Positions 13,613 through 19,731 of a DNA stretch of 19,731 bases are shown here, in pieces. The position numbers and the translations under genes were made by a program. The stretch is from Thermococcales archaeon 44_46 (GTDB lineage: Archaea > Methanobacteriota_B > Thermococci > Thermococcales > Thermococcaceae). Each line of letters begins with the position of its first letter. Within the stretch, counting starts at the first letter, position 1. Location of the stretch: NCBI GenBank assembly GCA_001507935.1, contig LGET01000005.1:1-19731 (forward strand), written 5' to 3'. The notes under the pieces were generated by a model. It had not been told where the DNA came from and did no database searches. It saw only the letters and a program-made list of their open reading frames with translations.

Positions 13613-14677
13613 ATGAAGAAATTCTTGGAGTTTCTTCGGGAAGATGATTATGATGGTGCGCTGATAACCCCCGGCAGCAACCTATATTACCTAACCGGTA
13701 TGGCCCCTCAGGCGACCGAGGAGAGACTTTTTCTCCTTTTGGTCAACAGAGAGGGAGAAAGCGTTCTAATAGCGCCCAAGCTCTACGAAAACGAGGTTGA
13801 ATGGGAAAATTCAGTATTCTGGAGCGATGAAGAGAACCCCTATGAAATCCTTGAAAGGGTGTTAGCTTCTCTGAATTTGAAGGGCGGTAAGATCCTGGTG
13901 GAAGATACAATGAGGGCGAGCTTTCTAATCCACATTGAGCGACTTTTGGAGGACTGCACTCTCTATCCGCTGAGCGTCATTACAAGAGAGATGAGAATGC
14001 GCAAAGATGAAAAGGAGCTAAGCCTGATGAAAAAGGCCGCTGAAATTGCAGACAAGGTTTTCTATGAAATAATAAGCAGGGATTTGGTGGGAAAGAGTGA
14101 AAAGCAAATTGCGCTGGAAATTGAGTTTCTCATCAGGGAGCTTGCGGACGGAGTGTCTTTCTCGCCTATAGTGGCTTCTGGGAAAAATGCTGCAAATCCT
14201 CACCATACACCGAGTGAAAGAAAAATAAGGCCCGGAGACTTCGTGATACTTGACTTTGGGGCAAAGTATGAAGGTTACTGCTCCGATATCACGAGAACCA
14301 TAGCCATAGGGCACCCGAATGAAAAGCTCAAAGAAATCTATGAGGTTGTCAAAGAAGCCCAAGAGAGTGCTTTTCAGAGTGTCCGCGAAGGAATAAAGGC
14401 TAAGGATGTTGACAGGGCAGCAAGGGATTATATATCCGAGAGAGGTTATGGTAACTACTTCATCCACAGAACGGGGCATGGACTTGGGCTTGAAGTGCAT
14501 GAAGAGCCCTATATAAGTCAAACGAATGAGAGAATTCTTGAAAAAGGTATGACGTTTACCATTGAGCCGGGCATTTACATTCCCAATCTTGGAGGAGTGA
14601 GAATAGAAGACGACGTAGCTGTGGAAAAAAAGGGAAAGAGGCTCACAAACGCCGAAAGGGAGCTAGTAATACTTTGA
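13613..14677 (+). CDS. M24-family peptidase (Xaa-Pro dipeptidase/aminopeptidase type)
   Basis: A 354-residue pita-bread-fold metallopeptidase. The N-terminal creatinase-like domain covers about residues 1-125. The catalytic domain has all five metal ligands: D214 and D225 in ILDFGAKYEGYCSDITRT, H289 in RTGHGLGLEVHE, E318 in FTIEPGIY and E332 in VRIEDDV, with H198 as a likely active-site histidine. Such enzymes cut peptide bonds next to proline and use two Co, Mn or Zn ions. It resembles Pyrococcus prolidase but is clearly divergent in the N-terminal domain, so it may be a paralogue with another preference. The start is uncertain: ATG 13592 or GTG 13595 could be used without a leader. The 3' end overlaps the convergent amidohydrolase by 15 bp. 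Confidence 0.88.
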   Translation: MKKFLEFLREDDYDGALITPGSNLYYLTGMAPQATEERLFLLLVNREGESVLIAPKLYENEVEWENSVFWSDEENPYEILERVLASLNLKGGKILVEDTMRASFLIHIERLLEDCTLYPLSVITREMRMRKDEKELSLMKKAAEIADKVFYEIISRDLVGKSEKQIALEIEFLIRELADGVSFSPIVASGKNAANPHHTPSERKIRPGDFVILDFGAKYEGYCSDITRTIAIGHPNEKLKEIYEVVKEAQESAFQSVREGIKAKDVDRAARDYISERGYGNYFIHRTGHGLGLEVHEEPYISQTNERILEKGMTFTIEPGIYIPNLGGVRIEDDVAVEKKGKRLTNAERELVIL

Positions 14678-16189
14678 ACCTCCTACGTAGACATCTAGAA
14701 CTTTTATGTTTTTCAGTTCTTTCTCTTCAACTTCAAACGGATCCTTGTCCACCACAACGAAGTCTCCGAATTTACCCTCTTCGAGGGTTCCGAGGTCATC
14801 TTCGGCGTGCATTATATATGCAGAGCCGTATGTGTAACTGTAAAGGCTTTCTTCTAGGGATAGACATTCGTCTTTTGTGTGCAGGTAGGTCTCAACATTC
14901 TCAAATTTTCCTCTGGTAACTGCTGCGTAGATTGTTTCCCACGGATTTACGGGTTCTATGGGAGAGTCAGTTCCGAAGCCTATCACGATTTGCTTCAGCA
15001 TGCTCTTGAAGGGGTAAATCCACTTTGCCCTCTCTTCCCCAACTCTCCGTACCGCCCACCAGTCGCTTATTACAAACCTCGGCTGAACCGAGGCAACAAC
15101 TCCAAGCTCTTTCATCCTTTTTATTTGGTCTTCCCTCAAAATTGATGCGTGTTCTATACGGTTTCTCTCTCCCCTGAACTTTTCGTAGACGTCTAGGATC
15201 ATATCGGTTGTTTTATCACCTATTGCATGGACAGCCATCTGGAGGTCCAGCTGGCGGGCTTCTCTCACTATCTCTTCGAGTTCCTCCTTGCTTATGTTAG
15301 GATGTCCGGTTGTTGGGGCGTCTGCATAGGGCTTAGAAAGCCACGCTGTTCTGGCCCCAAGGCTTCCATCCGCAAGGACTTTTATCCCCATGATCTTTAC
15401 TCTACTACTTCCAACCTTTTTGGTGAGCCCCAGGCCTTTTAGTTCTTTAAGAAGGGAAGGGTTCAGATACACAAAAACTCTAATGGGGAGCCTTTCTTTG
15501 TTATCTAACTCCAAGAGGGCCCTAAGGCTTTTCTCATTTACACTCACAAAGCCAACCGCTGTGACGCCCTGAGAAAGAACGAACTTTGCCCCCTCTTCGA
15601 TGAAGTGTTTGTAGTCTTCGAGCGTTAAAGTTTCATTGATAACATCTCTCACCTTTTCTAGGGCGTTTTCTTTTACTATTCCGGTTTCAGGGTCTGCGTC
15701 TTCATCTTCGTCCAAACCTACGATTTCTATAGCTTTCGTGTTCAGCACAGCCGCGTGGAAGCAGGTTCTATACAGAAGCACGGGCTTGTTATCGACGACC
15801 TCGTCCAAATCTTTTCTCGTGGGATACCTTCCAAGTTCCTCCTGGTCCCATCCAAAGCCAAGAATCCAGCTTGTGCTTGTTTTTTCTGCGTATTCTTCGA
15901 GCTTCCTCTTTAGTTCCTCTATGCTTTTTGTCCCCTTTAAATTGAGCATTTTCAAAGACTGTCCGAGGGAGTTTAGATGCATATGTGAATCAATAAAGCC
16001 CGGTAGAACAGTTTTTCCGCCCAGATCTACTACTTCTCCTCCGAGCTCTTCGGCAATTTTTTGGGCCTTTTCACTTTTTCCCTCGTAAATAACCTTTTCA
16101 TCGGCTATTACAATAGCTTCTGCAATTCTCAGTGGTTTAAAAGAGACGTATATTCTTCCGTTTACAAAAGCCCGTATCAAGTTATCCAC
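14663..16189 (-). CDS. Amidohydrolase family 3 (YtcJ-like) metal-dependent hydrolase
   Basis: A 508-residue protein of the amidohydrolase superfamily. The metal centre is legible: H69 and H71 in DSHMH, the probable carboxylated K270 in GIKVLADGSLGA, H321 in AVHAIGD, H347 in RIEHASI and catalytic D408 in GTDSP. The N- and C-terminal segments form the small beta-sandwich domain of this family (GKTVLPGFID near 58-67; LGTLEEGKFGDFVVVDKDPF near the end). It would hydrolyse an amide, imide or similar bond; the substrate is unknown. The start GTG at 16189 is favoured because a TATA box is centred about 27 nt upstream, implying leaderless translation. A TTG at 16180 with GGTGG 5 nt upstream is a fair alternative. 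Confidence 0.88.
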   Translation of the reverse strand: MDNLIRAFVNGRIYVSFKPLRIAEAIVIADEKVIYEGKSEKAQKIAEELGGEVVDLGGKTVLPGFIDSHMHLNSLGQSLKMLNLKGTKSIEELKRKLEEYAEKTSTSWILGFGWDQEELGRYPTRKDLDEVVDNKPVLLYRTCFHAAVLNTKAIEIVGLDEDEDADPETGIVKENALEKVRDVINETLTLEDYKHFIEEGAKFVLSQGVTAVGFVSVNEKSLRALLELDNKERLPIRVFVYLNPSLLKELKGLGLTKKVGSSRVKIMGIKVLADGSLGARTAWLSKPYADAPTTGHPNISKEELEEIVREARQLDLQMAVHAIGDKTTDMILDVYEKFRGERNRIEHASILREDQIKRMKELGVVASVQPRFVISDWWAVRRVGEERAKWIYPFKSMLKQIVIGFGTDSPIEPVNPWETIYAAVTRGKFENVETYLHTKDECLSLEESLYSYTYGSAYIMHAEDDLGTLEEGKFGDFVVVDKDPFEVEEKELKNIKVLDVYVGGSKYY

Positions 16190-16210
16190 CCTTTCTTAGT
16201 CTGTCGATAC

Positions 16211-16222
16211 TCTTTTATATCC
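16211..16222 (-). promoter_or_regulatory. Promoter of the amidohydrolase gene
   Basis: On the minus strand this reads GGATATAAAAGA, a good TATA box preceded by the BRE-like AAAGG. The centre is about 27 nt before the GTG at 16189, the same spacing as at the probably leaderless Nre gene. Confidence 0.6.
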
Positions 16223-16238
16223 CCTTTGGTTGGCTATC

Positions 16239-16253
16239 AAAAAGTCCTTAAAC
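16239..16253 (+). promoter_or_regulatory. Candidate promoter of the box C/D sRNA
   Basis: AAAAAGTCCTTAAAC resembles a BRE/TATA element. Its TATA centre is about 26 nt before 16275, right at the predicted 5' end of the box C/D RNA. Confidence 0.5.
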
Positions 16254-16271
16254 TGGAAGGTCTAATTTCTC

Positions 16272-16332
16272 AACAGCCGATGAAGAGCGGTTTCGGAGCT
16301 GAGATGTGATGTAACCAGCTATCGCTGAGGCT
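16272..16332 (+). ncRNA. Box C/D guide RNA (rRNA 2'-O-methylation)
   Basis: A complete C-D'-C'-D order is present: box C CCGATGA (16277-16283, core GATGA kept), D' CTGA (16299-16302), C' GTGATGT (16306-16312) and D CTGA (16325-16328), with 3 nt between D' and C'. The D guide AACCAGCTATCG (16313-16324) is exactly 12 nt and is complementary to CGATAGCTGGTT, which contains the highly conserved 23S rRNA motif GAUAGCUGGUU. The fifth guide base from D would direct methylation of the A before GCUGG. The D' guide (15 nt, somewhat long) ends in TTTCGGAG, which could pair with a CUCCGAAA that may lie just downstream of the same 23S motif. The RNA lies between two promoters, and ends are approximate. 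The terminal stem is weak. Confidence 0.8.
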
Positions 16333-16333
16333 C

Positions 16334-16344
16334 ATATTTATAAG
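16334..16344 (+). promoter_or_regulatory. Promoter of ftsY
   Basis: ATATTTATAAG is a TATA box immediately after the box C/D RNA. It predicts a start near 16366, about 11 nt before the ftsY ATG and at the start of the ribosome binding site GGTGAGG. Confidence 0.55.
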
Positions 16345-16376
16345 TTCATCTGGTGATCACAACCCGGTGAGGGCGA

Positions 16377-17279
16377 ATGTTTGGAAAACTAAAGGAAAAA
16401 TTAAGCTCATTCGTGGATAAGGTTGCTCAAACTGAAATAAGCGAAAAAGACGTTGAAAACGCACTCTGGGATCTTGAGCTGGAGCTTTTGGAGGCTGATG
16501 TAGCCTTGGAAGTTGTTGAGGAGCTTAAAGAAAAAATAAAACAGAAACTTGTTGGACAGAAGGTTAAGATAGGTACAAACAAAAAGGAGATTGTTGAGAA
16601 AGCGGTTAAAGAAGCAGTACTTGAAGTCTTAACACCTGAAAGGCGCATAGATTTGTTAGAGATGATAAAATCAAAACAGGAAAAGCCGTTCGTGATAGTT
16701 TTTGTTGGGTTCAACGGTAGCGGGAAGACCACCACAATAGCTAAACTTGCCAGCTGGCTTAAGAAAAATGGTTTTAGCGTCGTTATTGCTGCCAGCGATA
16801 CCTTTAGGGCGGGAGCTATAGAGCAGGTAGAGGAACACGCAAAGAGGGTGGGTGTTAAGCTCATTAAGCACGGCTATAAGTCTGATCCGGCGGCTGTGGC
16901 TTACGATGCTATAGAGCACGCAAAAGCAAGGGGAATTGACGTGGTTTTAGTAGATACCGCCGGAAGAAACGAGCTGAACAGAAATCTAATGGATGAAATG
17001 AAGAAGATAGTCAAAGTTGCGAAGCCAGACCTTGTTATATTTGTTGGAGATGCCCTTGCAGGAAATGCAATAATAGAACAGGCGAGACAGTTCAATGAGG
17101 CGGTTAAGATTGATGGGGTTATCCTAACGAAGCTTGACGCAGATGCGAGGGGAGGTGCTGCATTGAGCATAGCTCATGCCATCGGGGCTCCAATACTCTT
17201 TGTTGGGGTTGGCCAGGGGTATGGGGATTTAATGCCCTTTGACGAAAAATGGATGCTGGAAAAGATTTTTGGTGAGTGA
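16377..17279 (+). CDS. ftsY: Signal recognition particle receptor FtsY
   Basis: A 300-residue SRP-family GTPase that docks the SRP-ribosome complex at the membrane. An N-terminal four-helix N domain (about residues 1-95) precedes the G domain: G1 GFNGSGKT (111-118), the DTFRAGA motif (141-147), G3 DTAGR (193-197) and G4 TKLD (251-254) followed by ADARGG. It ends [20 protein letters not shown] without the methionine-rich M domain, which identifies FtsY rather than SRP54. It lacks the long acidic extension of bacterial FtsY, as usual in archaea. ATG 16377 follows GGTGAGG. The last codons contain the ribosome binding site of the next gene, so translation of the two is probably coupled. Confidence 0.95.
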   Translation: MFGKLKEKLSSFVDKVAQTEISEKDVENALWDLELELLEADVALEVVEELKEKIKQKLVGQKVKIGTNKKEIVEKAVKEAVLEVLTPERRIDLLEMIKSKQEKPFVIVFVGFNGSGKTTTIAKLASWLKKNGFSVVIAASDTFRAGAIEQVEEHAKRVGVKLIKHGYKSDPAAVAYDAIEHAKARGIDVVLVDTAGRNELNRNLMDEMKKIVKVAKPDLVIFVGDALAGNAIIEQARQFNEAVKIDGVILTKLDADARGGAALSIAHAIGAPILFVGVGQGYGDLMPFDEKWMLEKIFGE

Positions 17280-17281
17280 AA

Positions 17282-17914
17282 ATGCTGCTATTTTTTAAAA
17301 CTTTCCTTTATGTGTTTGCGGCCCTCTTTGCGGTGATGAACCCAATAGGAGCTGTCCCAGTGTATCTTTCCATTGTCCAGCAATGTAAGTCATACGAAGG
17401 GAGGATAAGCCTGGCAAAGAGAACTTCTGTGGCTGTTTTCATGACCCTGATGACCTTTGCACTCGTGGGAGAGTGGATATTCAAGTTTTTTGGCGCTACA
17501 ATAGATGCCTTTGCAATTGCAGGGGGCATTCTGCTCTTCAGAATGGCCTTGGAAATGCTGAGTGGTCACCTTTCGACCATAAAAATAACCCGCGAAGAGG
17601 AGGAAGAGGCAGTAACCCTAAGCGAGATTGCTATAATTCCACTTGCAATTCCGTTGATATCGGGGCCTGGCTCAATAACAACTGTAATGATATATATGGC
17701 AAAGAATACCAGCTATCTGGGGAAAGTGGCTGTACTCCTTGCGATTGTTGTGGCTAGCCTTTCAGTTTACATAGTGCTCATGTCTGCAGAAAAAGTCCAG
17801 CGGAAACTTGGTAAAGTTGGAATAAGGCTTATTACAAGAATGATGGGGCTTATACTGGCTTCAATGGCGGTTCAACTCGTGATTAATGGAATTAAGGGGG
17901 CTTTTGGACTTTAA
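17282..17914 (+). CDS. snatA: Small neutral amino acid transporter, MarC family
   Basis: A 210-residue integral membrane protein of the MarC family with about six hydrophobic segments. Family signatures are FAVMNPIGAVPVYL near the N-terminus, FRMALEML in the middle, and the second repeat IPLAIPLISGPGSITTVM. The characterised relative SnatA of Thermococcus sp. KS-1 transports alanine, glycine and other small neutral amino acids, so this function is assigned by family. ATG 17282 lies 2 nt after the ftsY stop; GGTGA at 17271-17275 inside ftsY serves as ribosome binding site. An in-frame GTG at 17276 overlaps ftsY and is less likely. Co-expression with the SRP receptor may be only operon packing. 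Confidence 0.88.
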   Translation: MLLFFKTFLYVFAALFAVMNPIGAVPVYLSIVQQCKSYEGRISLAKRTSVAVFMTLMTFALVGEWIFKFFGATIDAFAIAGGILLFRMALEMLSGHLSTIKITREEEEEAVTLSEIAIIPLAIPLISGPGSITTVMIYMAKNTSYLGKVAVLLAIVVASLSVYIVLMSAEKVQRKLGKVGIRLITRMMGLILASMAVQLVINGIKGAFGL

Positions 17915-17950
17915 GGGTAACATTTTTAAATTTTTTAGGTAACCCTAACT
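17914..17950 (+). promoter_or_regulatory. Promoter and candidate metal-regulator operator of the ABC transporter
   Basis: A TATA core, ATTTTTAAATTTT (17922-17934), predicts a start near 17953. The dyad TTAGG-TAAC-CCTAA (17935-17948) lies between the TATA box and that start, and GGTAAC occurs twice, at 17916-17921 and 17938-17943, 22 nt apart and flanking the TATA box. TTAGG/CCTAA half-sites recall DtxR/MntR-family operators. A metal-responsive repressor is inferred. Confidence 0.55.
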
Positions 17951-18745
17951 GTGGGTGAGATATTGATAATAGCTGAAAATCTGACAATTTATTATGATGG
18001 CTACAGGGCGGTTGAAGATATAACCTTTAGGCTGAGTAGTGGAGAGACCCTTCTTCTGCTGGGTCCAAACGGTGCAGGAAAAACGAGTCTTCTTAGAACA
18101 ATTGCGGGCCTTCATAAGTCATATACGGGCAAGCTTCTTGTTTTTGGGAAGCCTCCTGCTGAAGTAAAGGATTTAATTTCTTACGTTCCTCAGAGCCACT
18201 CTCTCAACGAACGTGTACCTCTAAAGGCCATTGAAGTTGTTGCAATGGGTGCCCTTTACAAAAGAGGCTTCATCCATTTTAATATCCCGAAATCCGTCTT
18301 AAAAGAAGCGGAAGAGGCTTTAGAATTTGTGGGATTAGGTGATATTAAAAACAAAAGGTTTGCGGAACTCAGCGGGGGGCAGAAGCAGAGGGTTTTATTA
18401 GCGAGGGCACTCGTTTCAAAGCCTAAACTTCTCCTTTTGGATGAGCCACTGTCTGCCCTAGACCCAAGTGCCAGGGTAGAAGTCGTTTCAGTACTTGCAA
18501 AGATAAAGCGAGAAATGAGAATCACGATGATAATAACAACTCACGACCCAAATCCATTAACTGAAATAGGGGACAAGGTAATGCTTGTCAATAAAAGACT
18601 TGTGGCCTTTGGAACGCCGGAAGAAGTTCTAAGGGATGAAATAATTACCAAGGTTTATGGGTCTTTAGCTAAAGCTGTTAAAGTGGGAGAGAGAATGTAC
18701 TGCTTTATAGGGGACGTCCACATTCACGGGAGGGAGAGAAGATGA
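17951..18745 (+). CDS. Metal (zinc/manganese-type) ABC transporter ATP-binding protein
   Basis: A 264-residue ABC ATPase. Walker A is GPNGAGKT (38-45), the Q-loop glutamine is Q81 in YVPQSHS, the signature is LSGGQ (140-144), Walker B is LLLLDEP (160-166), the D-loop is SALD (168-171) and the switch histidine is H198. The pairing with an ABC-3 family permease marks a zinc/manganese/iron importer. The listed GTG start is the longest option; the predicted transcription start lies near 17953, so TTG 17963, with GGTGAG at 17954-17959, may be the true start and would remove four residues. It overlaps the permease start by 4 nt (ATGA), the usual sign of coupling. The C-terminal tail has C-F-I-G-D-V-H-I-H-G, a possible metal-binding end. 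Confidence 0.87.
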   Translation: MGEILIIAENLTIYYDGYRAVEDITFRLSSGETLLLLGPNGAGKTSLLRTIAGLHKSYTGKLLVFGKPPAEVKDLISYVPQSHSLNERVPLKAIEVVAMGALYKRGFIHFNIPKSVLKEAEEALEFVGLGDIKNKRFAELSGGQKQRVLLARALVSKPKLLLLDEPLSALDPSARVEVVSVLAKIKREMRITMIITTHDPNPLTEIGDKVMLVNKRLVAFGTPEEVLRDEIITKVYGSLAKAVKVGERMYCFIGDVHIHGRERR

Positions 18746-19563
18746 TCCCCGAGTACCTGCTCAGGGCTCTTTTAGCAGGTATAATGGTGAGTGTTTTGCT
18801 GGGTATGTTAAGTCCTCTAATAAACATGAAAGGCTTGGCTTTCCTTACTCACGCCACTTTCCATACTCTGCTCTTTGGAGCTGTTTTGGGAATGATACTC
18901 GGGCTAATATTTTCAAACTTTTCTCTGGTTCTGTGGGTGGCTCTAATAATCACGATTTTTGTTGTTATCTTAATAGCTCTTCTCGAAAATAGAGGATTCA
19001 GCAGTGACACTGCAATAGGAGTAATAGCAAGCTTTATAGCTGGCTCTACTGTACTGGCTTTTGGAGTTCTGTACAAGGTTATGGCAAGCAGGCCCTATTT
19101 TGCCCTCTCCCAGAGTGTGGTTTCATATTTAACCGGGGAGCTTTTTCTGATAACCCTCAACGACTTGATGTTTTTGGTCTTGGGGGGTGCCGTAATATTC
19201 TTTGTCATGCTCGCATTTTACCGTGATTTCCTGTACGTCAGCTTTGATGCTGAGGGAGTTGAGGCTTATTCTGGCAATGCGAGGTTTTACCTTACTCTGC
19301 TCTATGTCCTTGTAGGAGCCACTGGTGCGTTGATAGTCAGAACTGTCGGGCTGATAACCCTGCAAGTTGTGGCAGTTCTGCCTGGGACAATAGCCGTGAT
19401 GCTCAGCAATGATTTGAGAAAGATTCTCGGGATAAGTTTGGGTTTAACCCTCTCAGTGCAAGTACTCTCTATAGTGCTGGCTTACTTAACAGACATCCCT
19501 CCAAGCGGAATAGCTACGATAATGCTAGGGCTTGTCTATGGGTTCTTGGTCTTGAGGAGGTAG
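18742..19563 (+). CDS. Metal ABC transporter permease (ABC-3/ZnuB-like family)
   Basis: A 273-residue membrane protein with about eight hydrophobic segments. The ABC-3 family pattern is visible: [20 protein letters not shown] near residues 31-50 (in many relatives S/A-H-A-x-L-P/G-G), [13 protein letters not shown] near 89-101, and [19 protein letters not shown] near 208-226, which corresponds to the ATPase-coupling region. It would form the import channel with the upstream ATPase. The typical SHA motif reads T-H-A here and the following residues F-H-T differ from bacterial ZnuB, so the metal is uncertain. The ATG overlaps the ATPase stop. No substrate-binding lipoprotein gene is next to it: RNase HII follows at once. 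Confidence 0.86.
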   Translation: MIPEYLLRALLAGIMVSVLLGMLSPLINMKGLAFLTHATFHTLLFGAVLGMILGLIFSNFSLVLWVALIITIFVVILIALLENRGFSSDTAIGVIASFIAGSTVLAFGVLYKVMASRPYFALSQSVVSYLTGELFLITLNDLMFLVLGGAVIFFVMLAFYRDFLYVSFDAEGVEAYSGNARFYLTLLYVLVGATGALIVRTVGLITLQVVAVLPGTIAVMLSNDLRKILGISLGLTLSVQVLSIVLAYLTDIPPSGIATIMLGLVYGFLVLRR

Positions 19564-19567
19564 GGAT

Positions 19568-19731
19568 ATGAAGCTGGGAGGAATAGATGAAGCCGGCAGG
19601 GGACCAGTTATAGGCCCTCTTGTAATTGCAGCGGTTGTTGTCGATGAATCTCGTATAGGGGAGCTTGAATCTCTGGGAGTTAAGGATTCAAAAAAGCTAA
19701 CACCCAAAAAAAGAGAGGAGCTTTTTGAAAA
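19568..19731 (+). CDS. rnhB: Ribonuclease HII (3' part outside window)
   Basis: The first 54 codons of RNase HII, which removes ribonucleotides from DNA and cuts RNA-DNA hybrids. The catalytic D7 and E8 are in the diagnostic [17 protein letters not shown], and [15 protein letters not shown] follows, as in all type 2 enzymes. ATG 19568 lies 4 nt after the permease stop with GGAGGT at 19557-19562 inside the end of the permease gene, so it is translationally coupled to the metal transporter. The remaining active-site residues lie beyond the window. Confidence 0.95.
   Translation, partial: MKLGGIDEAGRGPVIGPLVIAAVVVDESRIGELESLGVKDSKKLTPKKREELFE

Noticed and set aside
16275..16332. AGCC/GGCT terminal stem enclosing the box C/D RNA
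   Set aside because: It would use the first two bases of box C and leave no room for the kink-turn bulge, so I did not use it as evidence or to set the ends.
1..19731. CRISPR array, insertion sequence or other mobile element
   Set aside because: No regularly spaced repeats, transposase-like frames, terminal inverted repeats or attachment-site duplications next to the four tRNA genes were seen.

Overview
The window looks like a piece of chromosome from a hyperthermophilic euryarchaeon of the order Thermococcales, most likely Thermococcus. The signs are an archaeal split RNA polymerase large subunit (A' and A''), archaeal ribosomal proteins L30e and L40e, an archaeal NusA made of two KH domains, archaeal FtsY, a SnatA/MarC transporter of the kind described in Thermococcus, GGAGGTG/GGTGA ribosome binding sites, CGAAAA-CTTTAAATA type BRE/TATA promoters, tRNA genes with encoded CCA, and a box C/D guide RNA. 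I see no mobile element, CRISPR array or foreign-looking island. This is compact core chromosome.

Layout. Positions 1-5169 hold the end of the RNA polymerase/ribosome operon (rpoA1-rpoA2-rpl30e-nusA-rps12-rps7), with gaps of only 2 to 13 nt. It ends at a T-rich stretch and meets, tail to tail, a minus-strand alkaline-phosphatase-superfamily phosphodiesterase and an Nre-family DNA repair protein. Two plus-strand tRNA genes (Ser-GCT, Cys-GCA) follow. The tRNA-Cys CCA end directly touches the stop codon of a minus-strand threonine-synthase-like gene. That gene shares one TATA element with a divergent uridine phosphorylase. Next come tRNA-Leu (minus), rpl40e, a PadR-family repressor with a palindrome over its start codon, a FUN14-family membrane protein, and a polysaccharide flippase whose 3' end overlaps a metallophosphoesterase-like gene by 29 bp.

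From 13.2 to 13.6 kb the minus strand carries an apparently unannotated 29-codon ORF with a consensus ribosome binding site and its own promoter, then tRNA-Arg-GCG. A shared TATA element leads to an M24 peptidase (Xaa-Pro dipeptidase type), which overlaps a convergent amidohydrolase. Between the amidohydrolase and ftsY lies a box C/D sRNA. ftsY is coupled to snatA. A putative metal-uptake ABC transporter (ATPase plus permease) follows, with a TTAGG/CCTAA dyad in its promoter, and the start of rnhB (RNase HII) is coupled to the permease.

The items most worth attention are: (1) the metallophosphoesterase fold in which all the usual metal ligands appear replaced, a likely pseudoenzyme; (2) the box C/D sRNA, whose D-guide matches the conserved 23S motif GAUAGCUGGUU; (3) the 29-codon lysine-rich micro-ORF; (4) two candidate operators, one at padR and one at the metal transporter. 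Gene functions come from recognising motifs and family sequence. No database search was possible.
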